Assembly: GCA_019614645.1 (NCBI GenBank)
Contig: JABWDB010000012.1
Location: 7,812,001-7,876,000, forward strand
Direction: 5' to 3'
DNA length: 64,000 bases
Source: Stratiolaelaps scimitus
Taxonomy: Eukaryota > Arthropoda > Arachnida > Mesostigmata > Laelapidae
This document shows positions 14,088 to 20,702 of the stretch, one piece after another; position 1 is the stretch's first letter; every line of letters begins with the position of its first letter. The position numbers were made by a program, and so were the translations under genes. The notes under the pieces are model-generated. The model ran no database searches. It had not been told where the DNA came from and worked only from the letters and a program-made list of their open reading frames with translations.

Positions 14088-15595
14088 TATTATATCCAGC
14101 TGATATATCCTGACGAACTTTTCGTAATTGCAGGTGCGCCATTACGACCTTCGTAAAGGGAACTATTTAACTATACACGTGAAGCCTGTTTACCCCGTTA
14201 GCATGGTTGGTCAAGGGCCGGAACTGTCGATCGTGGAAGACGACACAAAGCGTTTCTGCGATGAAGCCTGTCTGGGTAATAATTGCTAAGCGCGATAATG
14301 CTCATGCAGTATTTATGTATAATTTACTTGAAGACAAGAAAAAAATCACCCTGCTGAGGTGGATGTTTGTTTGTACACTCACCTCAGCAGGGTGAGTTCT
14401 TAGCTTACAGACCATTGCGGTAGCCAGCGGAACGCTGTGTGGGACTAACAGTTTTTTTTAAAAAAAATTCTCTTGGTTTTTTCTCTCATTGGTCAATCAG
14501 CAATGTCGAAGGAACTCAAGCCCGACTTGCAGCCAGTCGATCTAACCACGGAGACTGCTAGCATACGGGTCAAGATCGGAGATTCTCTCTGTATGCAGAA
14601 ATACCCGCGCAACAAAGATGTACACAGCGCCGTTCACACCTTACTCAGTTATGCTACCGACTATGGTCGGTCTGGGGTAGTTGTGATCGATCACACTTAT
14701 GTGCACACCGATTACTTCACCATCAAGGACGTCAGACACCCCAGCAAAGTCACAGTTAAAGGAGTCGTTGAATGTAGCGAGGACCACTTCGCTGCATACT
14801 TGGGAGTTATCAGTACACCCGAACAAGGCATCAAGGTTTGGCGCGCCCCCTCAGGACGCTCAGTCGATTGAACACGAATAAATGGCACACTTAGTCTACA
14901 AAATTCGCCCAGCGATCGTTTTGCCGCGTTTTCACTCTAAACGCGACAGTCCGTAGATTATCATGATCCGCACGTATTTCAGGGCGCAAAATGGCTGACT
15001 CGAAAGATTCATCCGTGCTATTTCGAAATGGATTGGACTCGGGACTATTTCTCCGTCCACGATGTAATGGCTAGTCCCAGCTAGTGGACGGAGAAATAGT
15101 GGAGAGAAACCCAGTCAGAATTAATATCGTGAGTGCAAAACATACTCTCTCGCCTAGTTCGTTCCGCCTGGATGCGCGCGTACCTGCATATCAGCATCAA
15201 TAAATGCGTACATATATGTATTAGACATTAACGACAACAATTTGATGAGCTCGGCTCGATTTTTTTTATTTGTTATTGATCTATAAGTGTTCGCCAGATG
15301 GCACGGTACAATAAATAGCTAATTCAGCGATGAGCGGTGTTCAGTTGGCCACAATCAGATCACTGGTTTGACCAAAATTTTTTTTGGTCACTCGTTGCCG
15401 TCGTGCGATCTTAATCATCCTTGCTCAGCACCGTGGAGGACGATAGGCCGGGTCCACTGTAAAGACACCAAAGGCAGGCACAGTGAAAGCGACATTAAAC
15501 CACTGACGAAATCTGATTTGCTTTTGTTTGTATTGTTTTGTACAGTAGCCTATCTAGTCAGTTCTGTCGTTATAGCTATTATATTTTCTTATTAG
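272..15595 (+). CDS. Multi-domain FN3-like extracellular protein (gene level, 5' end outside window)
   Basis: Exons read with matching phases: 272-550, 1175-1347, 1516-1663, 2847-3016, 3415-3565, 3689-4015, 4537-4721, 5173-5293, 5601-5758, 6161-6296, 6645-6917, 7481-7674, 8488-8641, (a disturbed stretch with 9294-9507), 10208-10395, 10912-11068, 11729-11892, 12334-12463, 12616-12921, 13627-13826, 14134-14275, 14501-14827 or 14871, and 15429-15595. Each domain starts and ends in phase 1; where it is split, the inner intron is phase 0. Repeated strand patterns such as LSPGSNYDLIVW and LTSAATYSVIAV resemble the second half of FN3 domains, and most domains carry cysteines near their ends. I infer a cell-surface or secreted adhesion or receptor protein. 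I do not recognise the family. The first exons, and any signal peptide, lie left of the window. Confidence 0.6.
736..779 (+). repeat. 22-bp perfect tandem duplication
   Basis: AGTACAGTGCCCATACATGA plus AG occurs twice back to back in the intron after domain 1. Confidence 0.85.
1175..1663 (+). CDS. FN3-like domain 2, two exons (1175-1347, 1516-1663)
   Basis: The first half enters in phase 1 after TTTGGCAG and leaves in phase 0 at GTATGT. The second half enters in phase 0 after TCTTGCAG and leaves in phase 1 at GTATGC. Key segments are VVKAIESLVVTG, FSHILTLTCEDN, LTSAATYSVIAVPI and TFTAPKCDDC. The downstream donor merges directly into a 29-bp tandem repeat. Confidence 0.6.
1664..1810 (+). repeat. 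29-bp tandem array at a splice donor
   Basis: About five copies of a unit containing GGTATACATTAGTATGCAAG and TATTAAAAA. The first copy supplies the donor GTATGC of domain 2, so each later unit carries a similar GTATAC. Confidence 0.85.
2847..3565 (+). CDS. FN3-like domain 3, two exons (2847-3016, 3415-3565)
   Basis: The first exon follows TCTTCTTTCACAG (phase 1 in) and ends at GTAAGT (phase 0). The second follows GTGTGTAG and ends in phase 1 at GTACGC. Segments include IKAVQIKSTELANVVDF, ISYCHPVICF, EHMITYNVTVTPHV and ISTCAGRCAG. Several Asn-X-Ser/Thr sites (for example NVT) are possible glycosylation sites, in keeping with an extracellular product. Confidence 0.6.
3689..4015 (+). CDS. FN3-like domain 4, single exon
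   Basis: Acceptor GTGTATTTTCAG ends at 3688 and donor GTGAGT starts at 4016; the phase is 1 on both sides. The 109-codon reading includes LTLKLVNYEEDFVDIKVDLP, AKCTNPEYTFQYESFPEDRS and MTLRVDCGGRPDAYHGR. It is one of the single-exon domains that interrupt the series of split domains, suggesting either intron loss or a separate ancestral module. Confidence 0.6.
4094..4159. repeat. Perfect hairpin, 19-bp arms
   Basis: 4094-4112 (ATTGCTAGATCTATGCATA) is the exact reverse complement of 4141-4159; the loop is 28 bases. Confidence 0.9.
4432..4481. repeat. Perfect hairpin, 13-bp arms
   Basis: CAAAACGCTCCAG at 4432-4444 pairs exactly with 4469-4481; the loop is 24 bases. Confidence 0.85.
4537..5293 (+). 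CDS. FN3-like domain 5, two exons (4537-4721, 5173-5293)
   Basis: The first exon (after CCTGTTACAG; donor GTGGGT) is phase 1 to 0 and reads PHRISYVELVKFNGTSAVIN through VSLHFNYTGIRT. The second (after CCATTACAG; donor GTATAT) is phase 0 to 1 and reads TIEIPDGLQEGYKIVVHPCI through YNLTVPNKPG. GLQEGYKIVV sits where FN3 domains carry their L-x-P-x-x-x-Y motif. Confidence 0.58.
5601..6296 (+). CDS. FN3-like domain 6, two exons (5601-5758, 6161-6296)
   Basis: The first exon (after TTCCTATGCAG; donor GTATGT) reads STELIVEPVSSAVHVKWSGM and then FDIRICPKSW and GCRESNCRG. The second (after TATTGTAG; donor GTAACG) reads VEVPLLFPGIEYELAGFYRN and ends TTPECLVDCEG. The phases are 1-0 and 0-1. VHVKW and FPGIEYELAGF are the most FN3-like stretches of the array. 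The TTPECxVDCxG ending recurs in domain 11. Confidence 0.62.
6645..6917 (+). CDS. FN3-like domain 7, single exon
   Basis: Acceptor TTTTTCTGGCAG ends at 6644 and donor GTATTT starts at 6918; phase 1 on both sides. It reads LDNTRMKVLVLPRGSQGGVT, ICIDSSHADGFDGFI, then ASYAVSGLDSWTMYTIRIRI and CSRG. VSGLDSWTMYTIRIRI has the typical FN3 E-F strand pattern. Confidence 0.62.
7008..7135 (+). repeat. 68-bp tandem duplication
   Basis: Two copies starting CGGCTGACATGACCG and ending GTTGTTCAGCGCGTG, with three differences near the start, lie in the intron before domain 8. Confidence 0.8.
7481..8641 (+). CDS. FN3-like domain 8, two exons (7481-7674, 8488-8641)
   Basis: The first exon follows CTCCCCACCGAAG and ends at GTACGT (phase 1-0), reading VPPTLRFYVIPSFPNPRFYV and VRFAFEFFEIAENI. 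The second follows TTTGCCATTGCAG and ends at GTAAGT (phase 0-1), reading YRELDYWSQALRYITTDRW and FKFVIMPYIRFGW. The last bases of this exon and its donor belong to the segment duplicated in inverted orientation at 10.07-10.17 kb. Confidence 0.55.
7862..7899. repeat. Perfect hairpin, 17-bp arms, 4-base loop
   Basis: TTTGGTTGAATATCTTT at 7862-7878 pairs exactly with 7883-7899. Another 8-bp-arm palindrome (ACACTATC/GATAGTGT) lies just upstream. Confidence 0.9.
8244..8284 (+). repeat. (CA)n microsatellite
   Basis: Interrupted CA repeats (CACACACACACGGCCACACA and so on) in the intron of domain 8. Confidence 0.85.
8934..8966 (+). pseudogene. Very short exon-like relic with strong splice sites
   Basis: A 33-base stretch lies between a strong acceptor (CTCCTGTATTTCAG) and a perfect donor (GTAAGT). 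In phase 0 it reads LKAHIRPIVYY, which resembles the second-half strand seen in other repeats (for example LTIHVKPVYP). Its phase does not fit the preceding exon, which leaves in phase 1, so a first-half exon is missing here. It is probably a remnant of a damaged domain. Confidence 0.3.
9294..9507 (+). CDS. FN3-like domain 9, second-half exon (first half not found)
   Basis: An open stretch runs from an AAAG acceptor to donor GTGAGT at 9508, phase 0 in and 1 out, as for other second halves. It reads MMYPLIFGTQTFEVLEPPEG, SSEVLLRGFQRNEKIRIEVN and TSCMDSSSS. I could not find a matching phase 1-0 first-half exon between 8642 and 9293. The domain may be incomplete, or this allele may be broken by the inverted duplication around it. 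Confidence 0.4.
10208..11068 (+). CDS. FN3-like domain 10, two exons (10208-10395, 10912-11068)
   Basis: The first exon (acceptor ATCTCGACAG, donor GTAGGT) is phase 1-0 and reads PPPIHAVAIEPSTFSAIVKV, then DYLVQWCRR and QPICRNK. The second (acceptor TTCGCTATTTCAG, donor GTAAGT) is phase 0-1 and reads LVFIDELSPGSNYDLIVWPV. ELSPGSNYDLIVW is the clearest FN3 signature in the locus. Confidence 0.65.
10726..10775. repeat. Hairpin, 21-bp arms, two mismatches
   Basis: GTGTTCCTTAAATATACACC at the left arm pairs with TGGTGTATATCCAAGGAACA at the right; the loop is 8 bases. Confidence 0.85.
11729..12463 (+). CDS. FN3-like domain 11, two exons (11729-11892, 12334-12463)
   Basis: The second half is strong: acceptor ACCCTGCAG, donor GTAAGT, reading ETVFSDLFPGDDYEYTLRIF and ending TTPECFVDCDG, like domain 6. 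The first half is less certain: acceptor CCCTTGCAG, donor GTGGGT, phase 1-0, reading MEQNQTVETSPFSAVIRRD. Its phases fit, but its sequence is less typical. Confidence 0.5.
12616..12921 (+). CDS. FN3-like domain 12, single exon with GC donor
   Basis: Acceptor CATATTTGCAG ends at 12615. The exon reads MLNAEPLKIMVKPQRTLVAM, then ISSQFYLLHFTRKDLEQAFH, VYTWWRTYTIKLFLYCS and FVRGPG. The phase-1 exit falls at CCAG followed by GCGAGT, a non-canonical GC donor with an otherwise good consensus. Part of this exon is duplicated, with a frameshift, about 0.7 kb downstream. Confidence 0.55.
13136..13178. repeat. Near-perfect palindrome, 20-bp arms
   Basis: GTATGTAGTTACATAAGTTA pairs with the right arm with a single-base gap; the loop is two bases. 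A doubled ACCACGTGATC follows at once. Confidence 0.85.
13414..13556 (+). pseudogene. Frameshifted partial copy of the domain 12 exon
   Basis: The stretch repeats 12742-12866 almost base for base from the ISSQFYLLHFT part onward. It has one extra base (CACTTTACCGAGG against CACTTCACGAGG) and other changes. The reading switches frame after LLHF, continues as RKDLEYVFNVYTYTYTI and meets a stop. It has no usable exon end. I read it as a recent tandem partial duplication that is already dead. Confidence 0.6.
13627..14275 (+). CDS. FN3-like domain 13, two exons (13627-13826, 14134-14275)
   Basis: The first exon (acceptor TTTTACTTTAAG, donor GTGCGG) reads REVSMNAPRLNRTEEPVMYE and then VYECIGTPSGRNPECNRG. 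The second (acceptor CGTAATTGCAG, donor GTAATA) reads VRHYDLRKGNYLTIHVKPVY and ends RFCDEACLG. The phases are 1-0 and 0-1. The intron between them holds a 44-bp (TA)n run. Confidence 0.55.
14042..14085. repeat. (TA)n microsatellite
   Basis: Uninterrupted TA repeats flanked by TGCATA on the left and TATGCA on the right, so the flanks are also palindromic. It is in the intron of domain 13. Confidence 0.9.
14346..14395. repeat. Perfect hairpin, 16-bp arms
   Basis: TCACCCTGCTGAGGTG at 14346-14361 pairs exactly with 14380-14395; the loop is 18 bases. Confidence 0.9.
14501..14871 (+). CDS. FN3-like domain 14; terminal exon of a putative secreted form
   Basis: Acceptor TTGGTCAATCAG ends at 14500; phase 1 in. 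It reads MSKELKPDLQPVDLTTETAS, SIRVKIGDSLCMQKY, HTDYFTIKDVRHPSKVTVKG and VVECSEDHFAAYLGVISTPE. Without further splicing it ends at TGA 14869-14871, with AATAAA six bases later. The usual phase-1 domain boundary falls at CAAG/GC (14827/14828), where a weak GC donor could join the membrane-anchor exon at 15429. The secreted and anchored products would then be alternatives. Confidence 0.55.
14877..14882 (+). terminator. Polyadenylation signal AATAAA
   Basis: AATAAA begins six bases after the TGA that ends the domain 14 exon. The very short spacing would give a minimal 3' untranslated region. Confidence 0.4.
14992..15080 (+). pseudogene. Relic of a domain-14-type exon
   Basis: One frame reads FEMDWTRDYFSVHDVMASPS and then stops. 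It aligns with IDHTYVHTDYFTIKDVRHPS of the exon about 0.3 kb upstream. Part of this relic is repeated in inverted orientation at 15084-15100. It looks like a decayed tandem copy of the terminal exon. Confidence 0.4.
15044..15100. repeat. Perfect hairpin, 17-bp arms, inside an exon relic
   Basis: ACTATTTCTCCGTCCAC at 15044-15060 is part of the domain 14 relic; its exact reverse complement is at 15084-15100. Confidence 0.9.
15429..15595 (+). CDS. Candidate C-terminal transmembrane-anchor exon
   Basis: Acceptor AATCATCCTTGCTCAG ends at 15428. The exon enters in phase 1, as every domain boundary of this gene requires, and ends at TAG 15593-15595. It reads PWRTIGRVHCKDTKGRHSES, then SDIKPLTKSD, then a hydrophobic run LLLFVLFCTVAYLVSSVVIA followed by IIFSY. 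This fits a type I membrane protein with almost no cytoplasmic tail. The link to the upstream gene rests on phase, order and strand only. Confidence 0.4.
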
Positions 15596-15846
15596 CCTAG
15601 CCTCGGCCTGAACAGGCTACGAGGCCACTTTTGCAAAGGGAACCCAACAACTGCGACAACTCTCTCCGGCCAAGCTGGATCATAGTATTTGTGCGTGAGG
15701 CACGCACTATAGCAGACAAAAAGCAATGTAGCAAGGTGCTCATTTGAATGTCAAATGCCGTTGCAATGTGTTGTTCTTGCTTTAGGGTGAATAATCGGTA
15801 ACATAATTTGTAGGTAGGCCTAACACTAACTCGCGGGACCACTCGC

Positions 15847-16146
15847 ATGAGCGATCCATGGGTCGATCTGGCGCGATTTGTATGTTATATGCACAATGAT
15901 GATTATGGACTGTATTCAATAGTCACGGGTCACTGTGTCCTGGAATTGGGACCCGCTGATGTATTTGACATAGTGGGGGATCCAGTGCTCTTTTCGATGT
16001 CAATGCAGGGCAACTTGCGAGCAAACAATGAAAACCAAATTCAGTGGAGTTTGTCGAGTATGTTGTTACATGGCATTTCAGTGCTTGTAGACATTTCGAC
16101 GAATAGTGGATATCTGCCCGAGTTATCTCTCGATCAGATATCATAA
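15847..16146 (+). CDS. Open frame of unknown status (99 codons)
   Basis: The reading is MSDPWVDLARFVCYMHNDDY, then PVLFSMSMQGNLRANNENQI and QWSLSSMLLHGISVLVDIST. The last part has an alternating hydrophobic pattern like the second half of the FN3-like domains. I see no clear acceptor or donor at its ends. It may be an exon of a second, partly decayed gene, or chance. Confidence 0.2.
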   Translation: MSDPWVDLARFVCYMHNDDYGLYSIVTGHCVLELGPADVFDIVGDPVLFSMSMQGNLRANNENQIQWSLSSMLLHGISVLVDISTNSGYLPELSLDQIS

Positions 16147-16534
16147 GCCTGCCTCAAAATATAATATAGGTATAGTCTGTTGGCACCCTCAGCCGTGGAA
16201 ACGCACAGGCTTAGGGCCGAATCCGTTGATCAGATATAATCGATGGTCTATTTTCGATCAAATTTGATTGATCGGATATATTCGATCTCATTGGAACACA
16301 CACCAGAGACCCAATGACAGATTAGAGATGAAACGACGATGTAAGTTCCAATCAGCATGCGGTTCGTTGATTGGAAATCATTTAGGTGATTAACCACCAA
16401 GCTACAACTGCGATGGCTCTGCCCAATAATAATTGCAATTATTAGTTGGGCATTACTCGGATTATTAGTTAGGTTGCCTGTTGCCTCTGCAAATAAAATA
16501 TCACATCGTCATCACGCTTTGAACATCGCCGTAG

Positions 16535-16706
16535 GTTGCTTAGGTGTCCGCGAGACGTGTTGTGTGAGAACGTCATTCAGCCATGCGTATTCTGTGATTA
16601 CGATAGCAGAAGGGCTTCATCTTTTTTGTTTCGAAAGACCTGCGGGCCCGATATCGCTCTCGCAAGTTATGTTGACATTTGTTTCAACCTGTCAAACTCA
16701 CAAACC
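16535..16706 (+). other. Exon-like stretch with donor GTAAGA
   Basis: A CGCCGTAG acceptor precedes and GTAAGA follows. Two frames are open. One leaves in phase 0, reading ALASYVDICFNLSNSQT; the other reads SFSHAYSVITIAEG and LSQVMLTFVSTCQTH. The phase does not match the upstream family cleanly, so this is at best a candidate exon of a related gene fragment. Confidence 0.2.
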
Positions 16707-17229
16707 GTAAGACTATCTGATCCCAGACACATTTCCGATATTCCTCCGAGAGACTTATCTATGATATATTACTATTATAAGTAATACTAATGCTACAATG
16801 ATACCAGAACTAACAAATCGTTTCCTTTCCTCCATACACGTATAACAAACTGCTTCATACAAATTCTTCCACTCAAACTCCACACGAACCCTAACAAGTT
16901 ACTAGCGGGCTATTCGTCACATCCATCCACAACATTAAATTGTCGTCACACCGCTCTTCCGTTGGCAAATTTGCCATTCGAACAACAATCCACCAGGGAG
17001 GCCTGGTGGCTCGTCCACTCTAGACATGTTGCACAATCTACCCCAACGAAGCTGTCATCGTTAGCAATCCCCTACCGCATTGAGGCCTACCGACCCCTTC
17101 AGGAAGCGCCACACGATGGCGCCGTGGTTGTCTTCGAGACTTCGTTTGTTTTTTTCTCTGGGTTTTGTTTAAATTTTTGCGCGCTCCCAAAACCCCATCT
17201 CTCGCCTCATCGCCATTGGGGATACTCAC

Positions 17230-17452
17230 TGACGCCAGGTGGCGCATGATGGTGATGGTGGTGATGGTGGTCGTAATGCTGAGGAGGGAAAATTGGAGGC
17301 GGCGGCGGAAAATACGGCTGGTGGTGGGGATGATGTCCATGGTGGTGGTGATGTGGGTCGACCACCGGCAGCGGTGGCGGATAATGCCCATGGTGGTGGC
17401 CATGGTCGTGATGTCGGTGGTGATGATGGTGGTGGCTTTCGTCGTTGCCCAT
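17230..17452 (-). CDS. Histidine-rich first exon with myristoylation-type N-terminus
   Basis: Reading on the - strand from the ATG at 17452: MGNDESHHHHHHRHHDHGHH, then [30 protein letters not shown] and eight more histidines, ending APPGVS at a good donor (GTGAGTATCC, phase 1). MGxxxS matches the N-myristoylation consensus. The His and Pro tracts could bind metals or be low-complexity linkers. The frame stays open upstream to 17647, but the MGN start has a favourable A at -3. I could not find the next exon. The opposite-strand repeats also leave other frames open, so coding is likely but not certain. Confidence 0.45.
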
Positions 17453-18608
17453 AGTGACGGCTGGAAGAGGCAACCGCTGGGCACAGATCACTGGTCGCGG
17501 TGAGACGAGATGAAAGGCTAGTCCACAAGAATCGGGTGCGTCACCCGGAGTAGGAGGGGCACTGCAGAAGCCGCACTTCTGCGCAATGTGTTCACTGCCG
17601 GGAAAACGAAACGTAACGCAATTCGACGGCGAAGCGTGTTCGCACACTCAGCGACAACTGAAAGATGAACACGTCCAACGCGCACAGGTGATTTCTGCTT
17701 GCAGTGCCAGTATATTTATACATGTATAGATACAGGATAAGCTTGTGAATAAGCAGACAAGACCAGCAGTGGAGGAGAGCGAACGGCGAGCTTAGCTGTG
17801 GACGGGGCCAACGTGTGAGCTGAGCAAGAGGGCGATTCGAAACGAAAAGGCAGAATGGGAAAGATGACCGTGGATTATCGTACTCGACGCCGGATCACAC
17901 TGTTCCATTGGCTATTCCCTGGCTCCCACGCAACGATGGAGCGATAAGCGGCCATCGCAAATCCCCGCAAACTGAGAGGAAGGGTGCACGACGCGCAGCT
18001 GAAAGTGAGAAAGAGAAGAGCCAGCATGTCGTCAGGGTGATTGCTAAGCTGGCGTTGGAGAGCGGCGAGTCGCGTACGAGGTGTATAGGTAATAGCTGAG
18101 ATTCGACCGCCGCGTTGAGCACGACGACGACTGTCTAGTCGAGACAGAGCCGACGACGCTCACGTCAACTAGTGAGTCATAGGCGAAATTGGCCACCAAC
18201 TCGATTGGCGATGATTACGCCGCTATTAACCTGGCTGGCCGGACCCGTTTGCTGGACTGGTGTGCGCACACGTTGAGCGCTATGCCGATGACGGCGTGGC
18301 TCAATTGCTTGGTGGGAAAAGGCTGGCAACAGTGCATGACAGAAAATCGTCCATCGATCCATTTGGCTCGAGCGAATAGAGGCTCGATGAGAGAGGCGTT
18401 TTACATTTGTAAAACTCGAATAGGCCGTTGTCCCATCTGTGACGCACCAGCGTGGACCAACAGCTGCGAGTCCTATTGATCGCCGACGTTCTATGATAAT
18501 TCGGCAGGTTTACGCAATAACGACAAATATGACCTAAGAGCGTCACCAGCTGGAATAAACGCGTTGTGGCAATCGAGAATATTCGGAAACAAACAACAAC
18601 AATATAGG

Positions 18609-18691
18609 CAAATAATTGTTAATGCTATTAAAACGAACGAGCACCGATATCTGAATCGGGTCCATAATATTATAGCATTAATAATTATTTG
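18609..18691. repeat. Hairpin with AT-rich arms
   Basis: CAAATAATTGTTAATGCTAT pairs, with one mismatch and a small bulge, with ATAGCATTAATAATTATTTG; the loop is about 37 bases. Confidence 0.75.
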
Positions 18692-20240
18692 TTTTTGTGA
18701 CCCGAGATAAGATTAACGTGGCGTTAAGCAATAACGCACCGGCTGGCAATGAAACCCGTAGAATATAATCAAGAGAAACGTTTTACAGACTGCCTATGTT
18801 GAGAAGTAATATATATATACATATTATATAGCGATGCATTTGGCGATCTCCACCTAGTTTCCTTCGCATCTCAGCCATTGCGGCAGATTATTCAGTTCAC
18901 TTTGAAATGTGTTCACTTTCAAATGAGAGTCCACTCGAGGTGGCCGCATAATCAGGGGTTGAAGTCGTCATTTCACAAACTCTCAACAGATTGCGATAAA
19001 GCAAGTACTTTGGAAGGTCACATGTATGTTATATATGTACAACTCAACTTTGTGATTCGTTTTGTGACCAGGTCGAAAATAGTATTCGGCCATCAGAAAC
19101 CTTTCGTCTACGAAACCTTCCTGAAACAGGGCTTTTGCATAATCAGTTGGTAAAATCACGTGGACTTGGTTGATCGAACTCACTAAATTTCGAGATAGCT
19201 ATCTATATTTGGGCCCTACTAGGTACACGTTTCTACCTTGATTCGATCTTTCGTAGGGTATAATTATATTGGCACTATCGAGAGTTTTCTTAGATAGTGG
19301 AAATGATTAGCTTAAATGCTCTAGTTACACTGGTAGATGGGCACAAATGATTTTTTTGGTACTTATCTAGAAACGATTCTGATTTCACATTTAAATGTGA
19401 ATGATAGTAATTTTTGCAGGTATATATAATCGTCATTGAGTGGAAAATTATCTAAGCAAAAATATGGTATTTTTCCAAATTTGAAATTTAAGCCTGCGGA
19501 AGATACTAGTAAATGCAGGATTCTCCATATAATTATCAAATCGATGAGTATTGTAGGAATCGAGATTTTAGAGAAAATCTCGGATCAAATAGGCAAAAAC
19601 ATTTTTAAATTTTCCTCTATTTATGTTTTTGCCCATTTGATCGAGATTTTCTCAGGACTTTCAAATATAAATTTCATGCACATGGACCGATGGACTGGGC
19701 CATGTATACATGTAGATTATTCGACTTAACGGTTAGACCCCTGCGCATCATATGCGGTGCCGCTTATCTGGAATTATCTCACCTCCAAGCAGCTTTTGCT
19801 ATTTTCGAAAGGGTGTCCGCGGACTTACATATCTCACGAGAGAAACAGGCTGGTCGTTTTTTGGGGAAATGTCTTTTTGGAATAATGGAGTTTTATCGAT
19901 GCAAGGCCATGATTGGACCTGCCTAAAACGAAAACGGAGCAACTAACCGTCACTTGGTTAGTTCTCAGGGCATACGGATTTCTGTTAGAAATATCATTTA
20001 TTTAATATATGTCCGGATAAAAATAAATATCATTATTAAATATATTTCCGGCTATCATAATCCAAATATCCAACCGACTGTACCCACCAGCTCACTCTTA
20101 TTAGCGCGCCTGTAGATTGTTGCTTTTTAAGATATCTCCGATAAACATCTCTAATGTTCTAACAATCGCTGATAGAAATATTGTTTTTATAATAAAAATA
20201 TACTGTTCAAGTTTAATATTTTTATATAGTATAACGTGTT

Positions 20241-20291
20241 AATAAATGGTCGAAAAGAAGACATACATATGCCTTCTTCTCGACCATTTAT
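20241..20291. repeat. Hairpin, about 19-bp arms
   Basis: AAATGGTCGAAAAGAAG pairs with CTTCTTCTCGACCATTT with one mismatch; the loop is 12 bases. Confidence 0.8.
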
Positions 20292-20346
20292 ATAATACTT
20301 TAGCTGATAAAAATTACGAAAACAAACACATTTCCAATCAAAACAG

Positions 20347-20609
20347 ATTCACTCAGCTCGTTATATGGCAGACCCAAACTCGGCTATGCCCTGAGTATTC
20401 CATACGATTTCACATTGCGTGGCATTTTCGAGTGCCATGATCGTCGTAGAAATGCTGTTTACCAATCCGAAGGCCCGATATTGTCAGATTCAATTCGTAT
20501 ATTTAAATGGCTTAAATTCAAGTGCGCAGAGAAAACGACAGGAAACCAGCCAAACACCCCGAGCCTACGTAATTACGTGGACGGAATACCGACGTGGACT
20601 ATCACGTAA
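20347..20609 (+). CDS. Candidate terminal exon, FN3-like
   Basis: After AATCAAAACAG the frame enters in phase 1 and reads SLSSLYGRPKLGYALSIPYD, FTLRGIFECHDRRRNAVYQS, RIFKWLKFKCAEK and a TAA at 20607. A possible donor, GTAAAG, lies at 20605. IPYDFTLRGIFEC resembles second-half strands of the neighbouring gene. It could be the last exon of a decayed paralogue. Confidence 0.28.
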
Positions 20610-20702
20610 AGTGTAGATAGCTTGATAATGATTAAGCCTTCTCTAAAACGATGACTCATGCTGGATTCAATCACTATGTCGAACTGCTCGATCTGTGGCC
20701 CA

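Larger units (their letters stand above)
15596..17229. other. Region with no assigned gene except weak exon candidates
   Basis: Apart from the two weak candidate exons listed separately, I see no supported gene. The DNA is of mixed composition, and a GATC-containing AT-rich motif recurs around 16228-16290. Confidence 0.3.
17653..20340. other. Mostly non-coding DNA with decayed exon-like pieces
   Basis: Two + strand stretches end in similar readings: REAFYICKTRIGRCPIC near 18390-18450 and IMEFYRCKAMIGPA near 19882-19923. Both resemble a late strand of the FN3-like domains, but neither has a full set of splice sites. They may be relics of the family. The rest shows hairpins and AT-rich stretches only. 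Confidence 0.25.

Noticed and set aside
17038..17503. Other frames over the histidine-rich exon (Thr/Ile-rich, Gly/Asp-rich)
   Set aside because: They arise from the CAT/CAC repeats read in other frames; only the His/Pro frame has a plausible start and ends at a good donor.
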